Shown: piece by piece, positions 46,609 through 54,613 of the stretch | How positions within the stretch are numbered: position 1 is the first letter of the stretch | Layout: every line of letters starts with the position of its first letter | Source: Saccharothrix sp. HUAS TT1 | GTDB taxonomy: Bacteria > Actinomycetota > Actinomycetes > Mycobacteriales > Pseudonocardiaceae | Length of the DNA stretch: 64,000 nucleotides | Direction of reading: 5' to 3' | Assembly: GCF_040744945.1 (NCBI RefSeq) | Contig: NZ_CP160453.1 | Location: 1,922,001 to 1,986,000 of the forward strand | The notes under the pieces: generated by a model | Databases searched by the model: none | What the model saw: only the letters and a program-made list of their open reading frames with translations | Told to the model about the DNA's origin: nothing | Program-made: the position numbers and the translations under genes

Positions 46609-48509
46609 GAGGACACTCCCTTGATCACATCGGCGAGCACGTCCTGCAGCTCCTCGGCCTTGAACGGCAGGCCCTGCACCTTCGTGTAGCTGATCGCGTC
46701 GACCAGGTACTTCGCCCTCAGCAGCAGCGCCAGCTGGCCCAGGTTCATCTCGGGCACCACGACCTTGTCGTAGCGGGACAGCACCTCGCCGAGGTTGCGC
46801 GGGAACGGGTTGAGGTGCCGCAGGTGGGCGTGCGCCACCGGCATCCCCAGCTTGCGCACGCGGCGCGCGGCGGCGCCGATCGGGCCGTAGGACGAGCCCC
46901 AGCCGACGACGAGGACGCGCGCCTCGCCGGACGGGTCGTCCACCACGACGTCGGGCACCTCGATGCCGTCGATCTTGCGCTGCCGCAGCCGCACCATGTG
47001 GTCGTGGTTGGCCGGGTCGTAGGAGATGTTGCCGGAGCCGTCGGCCTTCTCCAGGCCGCCGATGCGGTGCTGGAGGCCCGCCGTGCCGGGCACCGCCCAC
47101 GGCCGGGCCAGCGTCTCCGGGTCGCGCAGGTACGGGTGGAACGTGCCGTCGGGCGCGTTGGGCTCGGTGGCGAAGTCGACCGACAGGTCGGGCAGCTCGG
47201 CCAGGTCCGGGATCAGCCACGGCTCGGAGCCGTTGGCGATCGCGCCGTCGGACAGCAGCAGCACCGGGGTGCGGTAGACCAGCGCGATCCGGGCGGCCTC
47301 CATCGCGGCGTCGAAGCAGTCGGCGGGCGACTGCGGCGCGACGATCGCGACCGGCGACTCGCCGTTGCGGCCGAACATCGCCTGGAGCAGGTCGGCCTGC
47401 TCGGTCTTGGTAGGCAGACCGGTGGACGGGCCGCCGCGCTGCACGTCGACGACGATCAGCGGCAGCTCGGTCATCACGGCCAGGCCGATGGTCTCCGACT
47501 TCAGCGCCACACCGGGGCCGGACGTCGACGTCACGCCGAGCGCGCCGCCGTACGAGGCGCCGAGCGCCGCGCCGATGCCCGCGATCTCGTCCTCGGCCTG
47601 CAGCGTCGTGATGCCGAAGTTCTTGTGCTTGGACAGCTCGTGCAGGATGTCCGACGCCGGGGTGATCGGGTAGGTGCCGAGCACCACGGGCAGCCCGGAC
47701 TGCTGACCAGCCGCGACGATGCCGTACGCGAGCGCGGTGTTGCCGGTGATCTGCCGGTAGGTGCCCTGGTTGAGCTTGGCGGGCGCGACCTCGTAGGTGA
47801 CCGCGAATGACTCGGTGGTCTCGCCGTAGTTCCAGCCCGCCCGGAACGCCAGCACGTTGGCCTCGGCGATGTCGGGCTTCTTGGCGAACTTCTCCCGCAG
47901 GAACCGCTCGGTGCCCTCGGTCGGCCGGTGGTACATCCAGGACAGCAGGCCGAGGGCGAACATGTTCTTCGCCCGTTCCGCGTCCTTCTTGCCCAGGCCG
48001 GTGTTCTCCAGGGCGCCGATGGTCAGCGTGGCCATCGCGACCTTGTGCACCTGGTAGGTCTCGGTGAGGGAGTTGTCCTCCAGCGGGTCGGCGGCGTAGC
48101 CGACCTTCACCAGGTTGCGCTTGGTGAACTCGTCGGTGTTGACGATCAGGATCCCGCCCTTGGGCAGGTCGCCGATGTTCGCCTTGAGCGCCGCCGGGTT
48201 CATCGCCACGAGCACGTCGGGGCGGTCGCCGGGGGTGAGGATGTCGTAGTCGGCGAAGTGCAGCTGGAAGCTGGAGACGCCGGGAAGCGTGCCCTGTGGC
48301 GCCCGGATCTCGGCGGGGAAGTTCGGCTGGGTCGCGAGGTCGTTGCCGAACGCGGCCGCCTCCGAGGTGAACCGGTCGCCCGTGAGCTGCATGCCGTCGC
48401 CGGAGTCGCCGGCGAACCGGATCACCACGCGGTCGAGCTTGCGGACCGCGCCGGCCCGCTCGGGCGTGCCCCCACCTGGCGCGGCGCCGTTACCAACGTC
48501 GGTAGTCAT
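46605..48509 (-). CDS. korA: 2-oxoglutarate:ferredoxin oxidoreductase, alpha subunit (gamma-alpha fusion)
   Basis: A 634-residue fusion. The N-terminal gamma domain (about 25-215) shows VVIRFAGDSGDGMQLTGDRF and FPAEIRAPQGTLPGVSSFQL. The alpha domain has TGNTALAYGIVAAGQQSG, YPITPASDILHELSK, TSTSGPGVALKSETIGLAVM and VQRGGPSTGLPTKTEQADLL. This is the usual mycobacterial-type KorA. It is the first gene of korAB; a palindromic candidate operator lies about 175 bp upstream (48683-48705). Confidence 0.96.
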   Translation of the reverse strand: MTTDVGNGAAPGGGTPERAGAVRKLDRVVIRFAGDSGDGMQLTGDRFTSEAAAFGNDLATQPNFPAEIRAPQGTLPGVSSFQLHFADYDILTPGDRPDVLVAMNPAALKANIGDLPKGGILIVNTDEFTKRNLVKVGYAADPLEDNSLTETYQVHKVAMATLTIGALENTGLGKKDAERAKNMFALGLLSWMYHRPTEGTERFLREKFAKKPDIAEANVLAFRAGWNYGETTESFAVTYEVAPAKLNQGTYRQITGNTALAYGIVAAGQQSGLPVVLGTYPITPASDILHELSKHKNFGITTLQAEDEIAGIGAALGASYGGALGVTSTSGPGVALKSETIGLAVMTELPLIVVDVQRGGPSTGLPTKTEQADLLQAMFGRNGESPVAIVAPQSPADCFDAAMEAARIALVYRTPVLLLSDGAIANGSEPWLIPDLAELPDLSVDFATEPNAPDGTFHPYLRDPETLARPWAVPGTAGLQHRIGGLEKADGSGNISYDPANHDHMVRLRQRKIDGIEVPDVVVDDPSGEARVLVVGWGSSYGPIGAAARRVRKLGMPVAHAHLRHLNPFPRNLGEVLSRYDKVVVPEMNLGQLALLLRAKYLVDAISYTKVQGLPFKAEELQDVLADVIKGVSS

Positions 48510-48682
48510 GTCCTACGCCGATCCCTTTCCTCACAACCGCCGTGGGGCTGGTGCCCCTCGCCCCTCCGCGAGGGTAGTCGTGCCCGACCACGGGCCGGTT
48601 TCTCGTGTACCACTCTGCGGGACACTTCGTCCCACCTGGTGTTCGCGCGGAGAACTGGGCAGTAATCGAGTAGTACTGGCGG

Positions 48683-48705
48683 GTAACTGTTACTTGAAGT
48701 TACAG
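48683..48705. promoter_or_regulatory. Palindromic operator-like site upstream of korAB
   Basis: GTAACTGTTAC (48683-48693) is a perfect 11-bp palindrome and GTTAC recurs at 48699-48703. CTGTTACTTGAAGTTACAG (48687-48705) is also a 9-1-9 dyad with one mismatched pair. GTAGTAC flanks the site on both sides (48670-48676 and 48706-48712). The sequence is AT-rich for this genome. Which regulator binds is unknown; it could act on korAB. Confidence 0.45.
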
Positions 48706-48728
48706 GTAGTACGAGGCCGGTGTCCAGG

Positions 48729-49490
48729 TCACGCCCGGCCGCTGATCCTGGCCTTCATCGCGGCCAGCCGGGCTTGGAACTCCGGCGTCCCGATCGAGGC
48801 CACCTGCGGCGCCAGCTCGACGTCCACGGCCTCGGCGTGGTCGGTCAGCGCGGCGGTCGCGCGCATGGACGCCTTGATGGTTCGGACCAGGTCGCGCGAC
48901 GCTTCGGTGGTCGGCCGGGCGAGGTCGACCGCGGCGGCGACCAGGTCGTCGTGCCCGCCGTCGACGCGGGTCAGGGCCAGCCCGGCGGCCACCGCCGCGT
49001 CGGCGTCCAGGACCTGCCCGAACAGCGTCATCGCGGTCGCAGTCTGGGGTCCGACGAGGCGTTGCAGCATCCACGTCATGCCACCGCCGGGGTGGATGCC
49101 GAGCTGCAGGAACCGCGCGTCGAACCGCGCCCTGCCGCCGACCAGCCGCACGTCGCAGGCCAGGGCCAGGTTGAGCCCCGCGCCGACCGCCGCGCCGCCG
49201 ACCGCCGCGATCGTGGGCAGGGTGCAGCCCGCCACCGCGAGGAACCCGGCGTAGATGCGTCGCAGGCCCTCCGCCCTGGCCTCGCCGAGGGCCGTCAGGT
49301 CCGCGCCCGCGCAGAACGCCGGTGGCGCGCCGGTGACCACGACGGCGTGCACGCCCGGGTCGTCCTCGCAGGTCCGCACGGCCGCCACGAGCTGGTCGGA
49401 GAGGTCGAACGTGAGCGCGTTGCGGCGTTCGGGGTCGTGCACGGTGATGACCGCCACGCGGTCGGAGCGGTCCAGGAGCACTTCGGCCAT
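48729..49490 (-). CDS. Enoyl-CoA hydratase/isomerase family protein
   Basis: A 253-residue crotonase-fold enzyme. The oxyanion hole is formed by AFCAGADLTALGEA and AAVGGAAVGAGLNLALACDV; RLVGGRARFDARFLQLGIHP follows. The catalytic glutamate position of classical hydratases is taken by Gly/His around GIHPGGGMTWML, so hydration is not certain. It probably acts on fatty-acyl or aromatic acyl-CoAs. The stop is 219 bp from the korA start and the upstream lrp-type gene ends 10 bp before its start, so lrp and this gene may be co-transcribed. Confidence 0.85.
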   Translation of the reverse strand: MAEVLLDRSDRVAVITVHDPERRNALTFDLSDQLVAAVRTCEDDPGVHAVVVTGAPPAFCAGADLTALGEARAEGLRRIYAGFLAVAGCTLPTIAAVGGAAVGAGLNLALACDVRLVGGRARFDARFLQLGIHPGGGMTWMLQRLVGPQTATAMTLFGQVLDADAAVAAGLALTRVDGGHDDLVAAAVDLARPTTEASRDLVRTIKASMRATAALTDHAEAVDVELAPQVASIGTPEFQARLAAMKARISGRA

Positions 49491-49500
49491 GCGCGCGACT

Positions 49501-49950
49501 CTAGGGGGCCGGTGGACGGTCCAAGAGGCGGGACAGGACGACGGTGGACACGGTGCGGTCGATGATCTCGACGGCGCGCAGCCGTTCCAGCGCAGTCTCC
49601 AGGTGGTGGATGTTGGCCGCGCGCAGGTGCACTATCGCGTCCGCCGCCCCGGAGACGGTGTAGGCGGCCCGGACCTCGGCCATCGTCTCCAGGCGCTGCT
49701 GGATGTCGTGCGGCGCCACGTTGCCGCGGCAGTGCACCTCCACGAACGCCTCCGTGCCCCAGCCGAGCTGCTCCGGGTCCACCACGGCCGTGAAGCCGCG
49801 CAGCACGCCCGTGTCCAGCAGTTTGTCCACCCGCCGCTTCACCGCGGGAGCGGACAGGCCCACCTCCTTGCCGATGTCGGCGTAGCTGGAGCGGGCGTTG
49901 GCCATCAGGCGCGAAATGATTCGCTGGTCGATCGAGTCCACACGCAACAT
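49501..49950 (-). CDS. Lrp/AsnC-family transcriptional regulator
   Basis: A 149-residue regulator. An N-terminal helix-turn-helix (DSIDQRIISRLMANARSSYA, then IGKEVGLSAPAVKRRVDKLL, residues 5-45) precedes a RAM ligand-binding domain with AFVEVHCRGNVAPHDIQQRL and AYTVSGAADAIVHLRA. Lrp proteins usually sense amino acids and form oligomers. It diverges from a DDAH-like hydrolase gene with a dyad in the 66-bp gap, so that gene is the likely target. Mycobacteria have a similar pair, to my memory. Confidence 0.92.
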   Translation of the reverse strand: MLRVDSIDQRIISRLMANARSSYADIGKEVGLSAPAVKRRVDKLLDTGVLRGFTAVVDPEQLGWGTEAFVEVHCRGNVAPHDIQQRLETMAEVRAAYTVSGAADAIVHLRAANIHHLETALERLRAVEIIDRTVSTVVLSRLLDRPPAP

Positions 49951-49985
49951 TCTGCCCTAGAAGACGCAATATCGCGGCGTTGTTC

Positions 49986-50003
49986 GATGGTCAAGTGGCC
50001 ATC
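49986..50003. promoter_or_regulatory. Dyad between the lrp-type and DDAH-like genes
   Basis: GATGGTCAAGTGGCCATC is an imperfect inverted repeat (8-bp arms with one mismatch, 2-bp centre). It is placed 14 bp from the start codon of the hydrolase gene and 36 bp from that of the regulator, as expected for an Lrp/AsnC-type site controlling both. Binding is inferred. Confidence 0.45.
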
Positions 50004-50016
50004 TAGATTTCGATCC

Positions 50017-50895
50017 ATGACCTCGGTTTCCTTTGCGGGCCCCGGCGACGAGCCGATCTTGCTGGCCGTTCCCACGCCTGCCGAGCAGATGCGCGTGCCG
50101 ACCACCCGTCGGTACCTCATGTGCCCGCCCGCGCACTTCACGGTGGAGTACGCGATCAACCCGTGGATGGACCCCACGCAACCGATCAGCACGCCGCTGG
50201 CCATGGAGCAGTGGACGGCCCTGAAGGAGACCTACGAGCGCCTCGGCCACCGGGTCGACCTGATCGAGCCCGCGCCGGGCCTGCCGGACATGGTCTTCTC
50301 GGCCAACTCCGGCACCGTGATCGACGGCCGGGTCCTGGGCTCCCGCTTCCGCGCCCCCCAGCGCGCCGCCGAAGCCGACCACTTCCGCCGCTGGTTCCTC
50401 GCCAACGGCTACCGCGACGTCGTGATGCCCGAGCGCACGAACGAGGCCGAGGGCGACTTCACGTGGACCGGGAAGTACCTGCTCGCCGGCACGGGCTTCC
50501 GCACGGACCCCCTGGCCCACTCGGAGGCGCAGGAGGTGCTGGGCGTCCCGGTCATCTCGCTGCAGCTGACCGACCCCCGCTACTACCACCTCGACGTGGC
50601 CCTGTTCGTCCTGGCCGACGACCTGATCGCGTACTACCCGGAGGCGTTCTCACCGGGCAGCCGCGAGGTCCTGCGCAGGCTGTTCCCCGACGCCGTCATC
50701 GCGACCGCCGAGGACGCCGCCTGCCTGGGCCTGAACGCCGTCTCCGACGGGCGGCACGTGGTCCTGCCGGTGGAGGCCACGGCGCTGGCCGAGCAGGTGT
50801 CCCAGCGCGGCTTCGAGCCCGTCTTCGTGGACATCTCGGAACTGCGCAAGTCCGGCGGCGGCCCGAAGTGCTGCACGATGGAGATCCGGGACTGA
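50017..50895 (+). CDS. Dimethylarginine dimethylaminohydrolase-like amidinotransferase-family enzyme
   Basis: A 292-residue protein of the guanidine-modifying (pentein) superfamily. Seen are MCPPAHFTVEYAINPWMD, MVFSANSGTVIDG, EGDFTWTGKYLLAGTGFRTD, the catalytic His in DPRYYHLDVALFVL and the nucleophile Cys near the end in GGGPKCCTMEIRD. These enzymes hydrolyse methylarginines, arginine or related guanidines to citrulline-type products. With the divergent Lrp-type regulator it looks like an arginine catabolism unit. ATG 50017 is the first start giving the MTSVSF leader. Confidence 0.87.
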   Translation: MTSVSFAGPGDEPILLAVPTPAEQMRVPTTRRYLMCPPAHFTVEYAINPWMDPTQPISTPLAMEQWTALKETYERLGHRVDLIEPAPGLPDMVFSANSGTVIDGRVLGSRFRAPQRAAEADHFRRWFLANGYRDVVMPERTNEAEGDFTWTGKYLLAGTGFRTDPLAHSEAQEVLGVPVISLQLTDPRYYHLDVALFVLADDLIAYYPEAFSPGSREVLRRLFPDAVIATAEDAACLGLNAVSDGRHVVLPVEATALAEQVSQRGFEPVFVDISELRKSGGGPKCCTMEIRD

Positions 50896-50909
50896 TTTCC
50901 GCGTCGACT

Positions 50910-50945
50910 TCGCGCTGGTCAGCCTGAGACCGCTGACCAGCGCGA
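50910..50945. terminator. Hairpin between convergent genes
   Basis: TCGCGCTGGTCAG (50910-50922) pairs perfectly with 50933-50945, with a 10-nt loop, between the DDAH-like gene and the converging methyltransferase gene. A short direct repeat, GGTCAGTCCACCC, occurs twice just after it, at the end of the methyltransferase gene. Confidence 0.8.
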
Positions 50946-50969
50946 GTTCCACCAGGTCAGTCCACCCGG

Positions 50970-51785
50970 TCAGTCCACCCGGGCCACGGCGCCGTAGCCG
51001 AGCGAGTGGGCCGGGCTCAGGGTGGGGATGTCGGTGTCCGCGCGCGGGTGCCAGTCGGGCATCAGGGTGACTCCCGGTTCGACCAGGGTCATGCCCTCGA
51101 ACAGGGCCTCGATGGACGCCTGGTCGCGGACGTACAGCTGTTCGATCACGCCCTTGTACGCCTCGACCATGGCGTGGATCTGGACCTTCGCCTCCGGGTC
51201 CGCCCGCTCGTCGGTCAGGTGCGTCAACGCGATGTAGCTACCGGACGCGCACGTGTCGCGGTACGCCTTCATCATCCCCAGGGGATCTTCGTGGTCGCCC
51301 ACGAACACCATCACCCCGGTCATCAGGACGCCCAGCGGCCGGTCCAGGTCGAGCATGGACCGCACGTCGGGGTGGGCGAACAGCTCCTCCACCCGACGGG
51401 CGTCGGCGCCGACCATCACCGCGTTGGGGTTGTTCCGCAGGATCCGCGTGCCGAGTGCGGCGGCGACCGGCTCGTAGTCGACGTACACGACCTTCGCCGC
51501 GGGGTTGAGGGCCTGTGCGACCTCGTGCGTGTTGCCGGCGGTGGGCAGGCCGGAACCCAGGTCGATGAACTGGTCGATGCCCTGCCCGACCATGAACGCC
51601 ACCGCGCGGCGCAGGAAGCCGCGGTTGAACCGGGCCAGCATCTCCATGCTGGGCAGCACCGACTTGATCCGGTCCGCGCGCTCGCGGTCCGCGGGCAGGT
51701 TGTAGGCGCCGCCCAGGTAGTAGTCGTAGATGCGGGAGATGTTGGGTGTCCCGGGATCCAGCTGGGCGGTCTCGGTATCTGACAC
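50970..51785 (-). CDS. SAM-dependent methyltransferase (Methyltransf_19/DUF574 type)
   Basis: A 271-residue protein of an actinobacteria-rich methyltransferase family. The opening PNISRIYDYYLGGAYNLPAD and LARFNRGFLRRAVAFMVGQG are characteristic; motif I is FIDLGSGLPTAGNTHEVAQ and the acidic strand end is VVYVDYEPVAAA. Such genes occur in many copies in streptomycetes and relatives, often near DUF397 and XRE regulators, neither of which is seen here. The substrate is unknown. Confidence 0.88.
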   Translation of the reverse strand: MSDTETAQLDPGTPNISRIYDYYLGGAYNLPADRERADRIKSVLPSMEMLARFNRGFLRRAVAFMVGQGIDQFIDLGSGLPTAGNTHEVAQALNPAAKVVYVDYEPVAAALGTRILRNNPNAVMVGADARRVEELFAHPDVRSMLDLDRPLGVLMTGVMVFVGDHEDPLGMMKAYRDTCASGSYIALTHLTDERADPEAKVQIHAMVEAYKGVIEQLYVRDQASIEALFEGMTLVEPGVTLMPDWHPRADTDIPTLSPAHSLGYGAVARVD

Positions 51786-51887
51786 GGTGCCGTCCTAAGG
51801 TGGGATGGGTGCTGGTCGCTGGCGCCTCCCCGACGAACTGCCATGCTGCCGCACGTCACGGCAAAGGCAAACGGTCGCATAATGGCG

Positions 51888-52352
51888 TTATTGGCAATCG
51901 GAATGAGATTGCGGCGTACGCCCGGTCAGTGCGACGACCTGGTCGATCAGCGGTGCGTCCGGCGGCGCCGGCGCCTCTGGGCCGAACAGGCCCATCCCCC
52001 TCCCGACGGGCGCGGTGCGCACGAGGTCGGCGCGGACGAACTCCAGCAGCTCGGCCTCCCACGCCGACGCCTCGCCCCACGCGGCGGCGTGGTCGAGCAG
52101 CCGGGCGGTCAGGTCGGCGGCCCAGTCGCCCGGGGTCAGGTCGACGTCGTCCCCGGCGGCGGCCGGCGGCGGCACCCGCTCCTCGCGCGCGGCGGCGGTC
52201 GTGGACGGGCCCCGGAACAGCAGGTGGTCGACGAGATTGCGGACGTCGAACCCGGCGCACGGCGTCGGCGCGCCCAGCTGGTCCGGCTCGATGTCGCGCA
52301 CGAACTCCAGCGCGGTCGCCACGGCCCGGTCGATCAGGTGTTCACGGAACAT
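51888..52352 (-). CDS. TIGR03086-type DinB/maleylpyruvate-isomerase-fold protein
   Basis: A 154-residue four-helix protein. The block DQLGAPTPCAGFDVRNLVDH with a metal-ligand histidine is the signature of the TIGR03086 and mycothiol-dependent maleylpyruvate isomerase-like family; a later histidine lies in LLDHAAAWGEA. Some members use mycothiol or protect against toxic compounds. ATG 52352 is 21 bp from the divergent AraC-type gene, so the two may be co-regulated. Confidence 0.78.
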   Translation of the reverse strand: MFREHLIDRAVATALEFVRDIEPDQLGAPTPCAGFDVRNLVDHLLFRGPSTTAAAREERVPPPAAAGDDVDLTPGDWAADLTARLLDHAAAWGEASAWEAELLEFVRADLVRTAPVGRGMGLFGPEAPAPPDAPLIDQVVALTGRTPQSHSDCQ

Positions 52353-52373
52353 GGCGGCCACCGCAGGAACGGG

Positions 52374-52661
52374 ATGACCAGGGTCGACGCCCTGGCCCGC
52401 GACGTCGGCGGCAGCGTCCGCCGGTCGCAGCGGCTGTTCGCCGAGCACGTCGGCGTCGGCCCGAAGCGGGTGATCCGCCGCTACCGCCTGCGCGAGGTGG
52501 CCGAGCGGATGGAGGCGGGCGGCCGGATCGACCGGGCGGCGCCGGCGGCCGACCTCGGCTACGCCGACCAGCCCCACTTCGTCCGCGACTGCACCGCCGC
52601 GTTCGGCGAGACCTCCACCCGCTACGCCGAGCGCTACGCGTCCGCCGCACGTCACCCGTAG
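52374..52661 (+). pseudogene. AraC-type helix-turn-helix protein, N-terminally truncated
   Basis: A 95-residue frame beginning exactly at the first helix-turn-helix of an AraC regulator: VDALARDVGGSVRRSQRLFA, then VGPKRVIRRYRLREVAERME, and the second motif ADLGYADQPHFVRDCTAAFG. Relatives normally have about 150 more residues of sensor domain upstream, and nothing resembling it is encoded before 52374, where the divergent gene begins. A ribosome-site-like AGGAACGGG precedes the ATG, so a free-standing DNA-binding protein is still possible. I favour a remnant. Confidence 0.6.
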
Positions 52662-52741
52662 GGCTGATCGCCCTAGCGTCGCGACCCCCGTCGGTGCTCC
52701 GATCGACGGCACCCGCTGTCGACCGAGGTAGGGAGCGCGCC

Positions 52742-52900
52742 ATGAACGACCTGGACGCCCAGCGTCCGTCGCCCCACCCCCAGCAGGAGCAGGAGGAGCC
52801 CGTGGAACGGCAGAACACCGAGGACCCGAAGCCGCTCACCGGCCTGGAGTGGCTGGTGCGCCAGGCCCAACGGCGCCGCCCGGCGGACCCGGCGCGCTAG
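52742..52900 (+). CDS. Small hypothetical protein
   Basis: A 52-residue polar protein, MNDLDAQRPSPHPQQEQEEP at the start and TGLEWLVRQAQRRRPADPAR at the end. It starts with ATG after GGTAGGGAGCG, a usable ribosome site. The Gln/Glu/Pro-rich first half looks disordered; the second half could be one amphipathic basic helix. No family is recognised. Its stop lies in the first copy of an 18-bp tandem repeat. Confidence 0.5.
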   Translation: MNDLDAQRPSPHPQQEQEEPVERQNTEDPKPLTGLEWLVRQAQRRRPADPAR

Positions 52901-52932
52901 TCCGACACCTCGCGCTAGTCCGACACCTCGCG
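52897..52932. repeat. 18-bp tandem duplication at the junction of two convergent genes
   Basis: CTAGTCCGACACCTCGCG occurs twice in direct succession (52897-52914 and 52915-52932). The CTAG in the first copy supplies the stop of the small plus-strand gene, and that in the second copy supplies the stop of the minus-strand lysR-type gene. Without the duplication the two genes would share one CTAG. Confidence 0.85.
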
Positions 52933-53952
52933 CTGGAACGCCGCCCACAGCAGGTTCAACGGGTGGTCGGCCGGGAACTTCGCCCGCTCCTCCTTGCGGG
53001 CGAAGACCCCGACCAAGCGCTCCAGCTGCGGCTTCCGGTCGTTGGTCAGCTCGACCACCCGCAGGCCCGACCCCTCGCGCAGCTCGTTGTTCGCGGCCAC
53101 CACGCCCAGCCCCGACGTGACGATCATGCAGCCCTCGACCAACCCCGACCGCAGCAGCGACATGCCGTACTGGATTTCGTCGATTTCTGCCGTTATGTCC
53201 AATTCGTTCTGGTAGTCCGGTCCGAACCAGCCGCGCAGGAATTCGGCGATCAGCCCGTCGCCGGGCACGACCAGCGGCAGCTTCGGCAACTCCCCGGTGC
53301 CGACGCTGGCGCCCAGCCTGCTCTCCGGCAGGTTCGTGAGCAGCGCCAACCCGCCCCGCCGCCACTCGATCACGTCGAACTCGTCGAACCCGGTGTCGCG
53401 ACCGGCGGGCGTCACGACGCTCCCGCACACGATGTCGACCTCCTTGGACTCCAGGCTCGTCCAGATGTCCTTCGTGCGGATGTGCACGACCTTCAGCTCC
53501 ACGTCCCGCCGGCGGAAGTCGTCCGCGACGTGGTGCCACGCCTTGGCCAGCGCGTCGAGCATGAACCGCGTCGTGCCGACGGTGAGCGTGGTGCCGAGCT
53601 TGCGCCGGCAATCGTGAATCGAATCCAGCCACTCGGTCAGCGTGGTGCGCGCCAATTCGACCAACGCCTCGCCGGTCGGCGTGATGAGCACGTCCCGGCC
53701 GCGTCCCTGCTTGACGACCAGCGGCTCGCCGCACAACGACTTGAAGTTGCGGTTCAGCGTGTCGATCTGCTTCTGCACGCTGGACTGCTCGCGTCCCAGC
53801 ACCCGCGCCGCGCGCAGCGCCGACCGCGTCTCGTACACCGCGATCAACGTCCTGAGCTGGTCCAACGTGGTGTCCAGCAGCAGTGGTGAGGTGTGCAGGA
53901 GCCTGCTGAGCTGGTTGCCGGCGGGCAGCAGCAGTTGGGCCGAGGTCGACAT
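52915..53952 (-). CDS. LysR-family transcriptional regulator
   Basis: A 345-residue regulator. The N-terminal winged helix (TLDQLRTLIAVYETRSALRA, with VQKQIDTLNRNFKSLCGEPL, about residues 29-72) is followed by a periplasmic-binding-like effector domain (GTTLTVGTTRFMLDALAKAW onwards). The leader of 28 residues before the helix-turn-helix is longer than usual. No target gene is clear; it diverges from the orphan NuoB-like gene across 241 bp. The effector cannot be predicted. Confidence 0.9.
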   Translation of the reverse strand: MSTSAQLLLPAGNQLSRLLHTSPLLLDTTLDQLRTLIAVYETRSALRAARVLGREQSSVQKQIDTLNRNFKSLCGEPLVVKQGRGRDVLITPTGEALVELARTTLTEWLDSIHDCRRKLGTTLTVGTTRFMLDALAKAWHHVADDFRRRDVELKVVHIRTKDIWTSLESKEVDIVCGSVVTPAGRDTGFDEFDVIEWRRGGLALLTNLPESRLGASVGTGELPKLPLVVPGDGLIAEFLRGWFGPDYQNELDITAEIDEIQYGMSLLRSGLVEGCMIVTSGLGVVAANNELREGSGLRVVELTNDRKPQLERLVGVFARKEERAKFPADHPLNLLWAAFQREVSD

Positions 53953-54140
53953 GCAGGGCCTCTCGGGTCGGTGTGCGATGTCCTACCGATTAGTTGTACT
54001 GAACTTGACCGCAGTTCGTGGTGAAATTATCCGAAGATCTTGATGATTTCTCTGGACAGGTATACGCGATCCGTAAGAGACTTTCCCCGCAACCAGGTGC
54101 TTGTTCGCGTGGGAGCAATCACGGGGGGTATTGGGGGGTT
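53953..54140. other. AT-richer intergenic region, no gene seen
   Basis: Compared with its surroundings this stretch is AT-rich, for example GAAATTATCCGAAGATCTTG near 54023. TTGATG (54040-54045) and TATACG (54061-54066) are promoter-like hexamers, but their 15-bp gap is short. Transcription from them would run into the hairpin at 54141, giving either a leader for nuoB2 or a short RNA of about 105 nt. No protein-coding frame is convincing. Confidence 0.4.
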
Positions 54141-54174
54141 GGGGGCCCGCCGGGCAGCAGCCCGGCGGGCCCCC
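54141..54174 (+). terminator. Very stable hairpin just upstream of the NuoB-like gene
   Basis: GGGGGCCCGCCGGGC (54141-54155) pairs perfectly with 54160-54174 around AGCA. It ends 19 bp before the GTG of the NuoB-like gene. No plus-strand gene lies upstream that it could serve, so it may attenuate the trio's transcript or end a small RNA. TATTAA (54178-54183) beyond it could be a -10 for a leaderless start. Confidence 0.6.
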
Positions 54175-54193
54175 ACGTATTAACCTCACCCGC

Positions 54194-54613
54194 GTGACGG
54201 TTTCCACCTTGGACTGGGGCACGACCTACCGGATCACCGTGCTCGACCTCGGTCTGGCCTGCTGCGGCGTCGAGGTGATGGCCGCGCTCGGGGGTCACCG
54301 CCCGGAACACCTCGAAGCACTGGGGGTCGACCCGGTGCGCTCGGCGGGCGAGGCGCACGTGCTCGTCGTCTCCGGCACGGTCACCGATGCCATGCTGCCC
54401 GCCGTGATCGCGACCTACCAGGAGATGCCGGAACCGCGTTACGTGCTGTCCGTCGGCGCGTGCAGCAACACCGGCGGCCCGTACTGGGACTCCTACAGCG
54501 TCACCAAGGGCATCGACCAGGTGCTGCCGGTGCACGTCGCCGTGCCGGGCTGCCCGCCACGCCCCGAGGCGCTGCTGGACGGCCTCGCCGCGCTGCACCG
54601 GCTGGTCTCGTGA
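54194..54613 (+). CDS. Orphan NADH-dehydrogenase subunit B-like protein
   Basis: A 139-residue NuoB-family protein. All four ligands of an N2-type [4Fe-4S] cluster are kept: LGLACCGVEVMAALG, GACSNTGGPYWDSY and [12 protein letters not shown]. It lacks the N-terminal helix region of the main NuoB (25777) and is about 40 residues shorter. GTG start; its stop overlaps the next gene (GTGA). First of a B-C-I-like trio without A, D, H or J-N partners. It could join a variant complex I, or act in a small ferredoxin-linked redox unit; this is unresolved. Confidence 0.85.
   Translation: MTVSTLDWGTTYRITVLDLGLACCGVEVMAALGGHRPEHLEALGVDPVRSAGEAHVLVVSGTVTDAMLPAVIATYQEMPEPRYVLSVGACSNTGGPYWDSYSVTKGIDQVLPVHVAVPGCPPRPEALLDGLAALHRLVS

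Noticed and set aside
53983..54222. 79-codon minus-strand frame between the lysR-type gene and the NuoB-like gene
   Set aside because: It runs through the strong hairpin and both promoter regions, lacks a ribosome site and has no family likeness.
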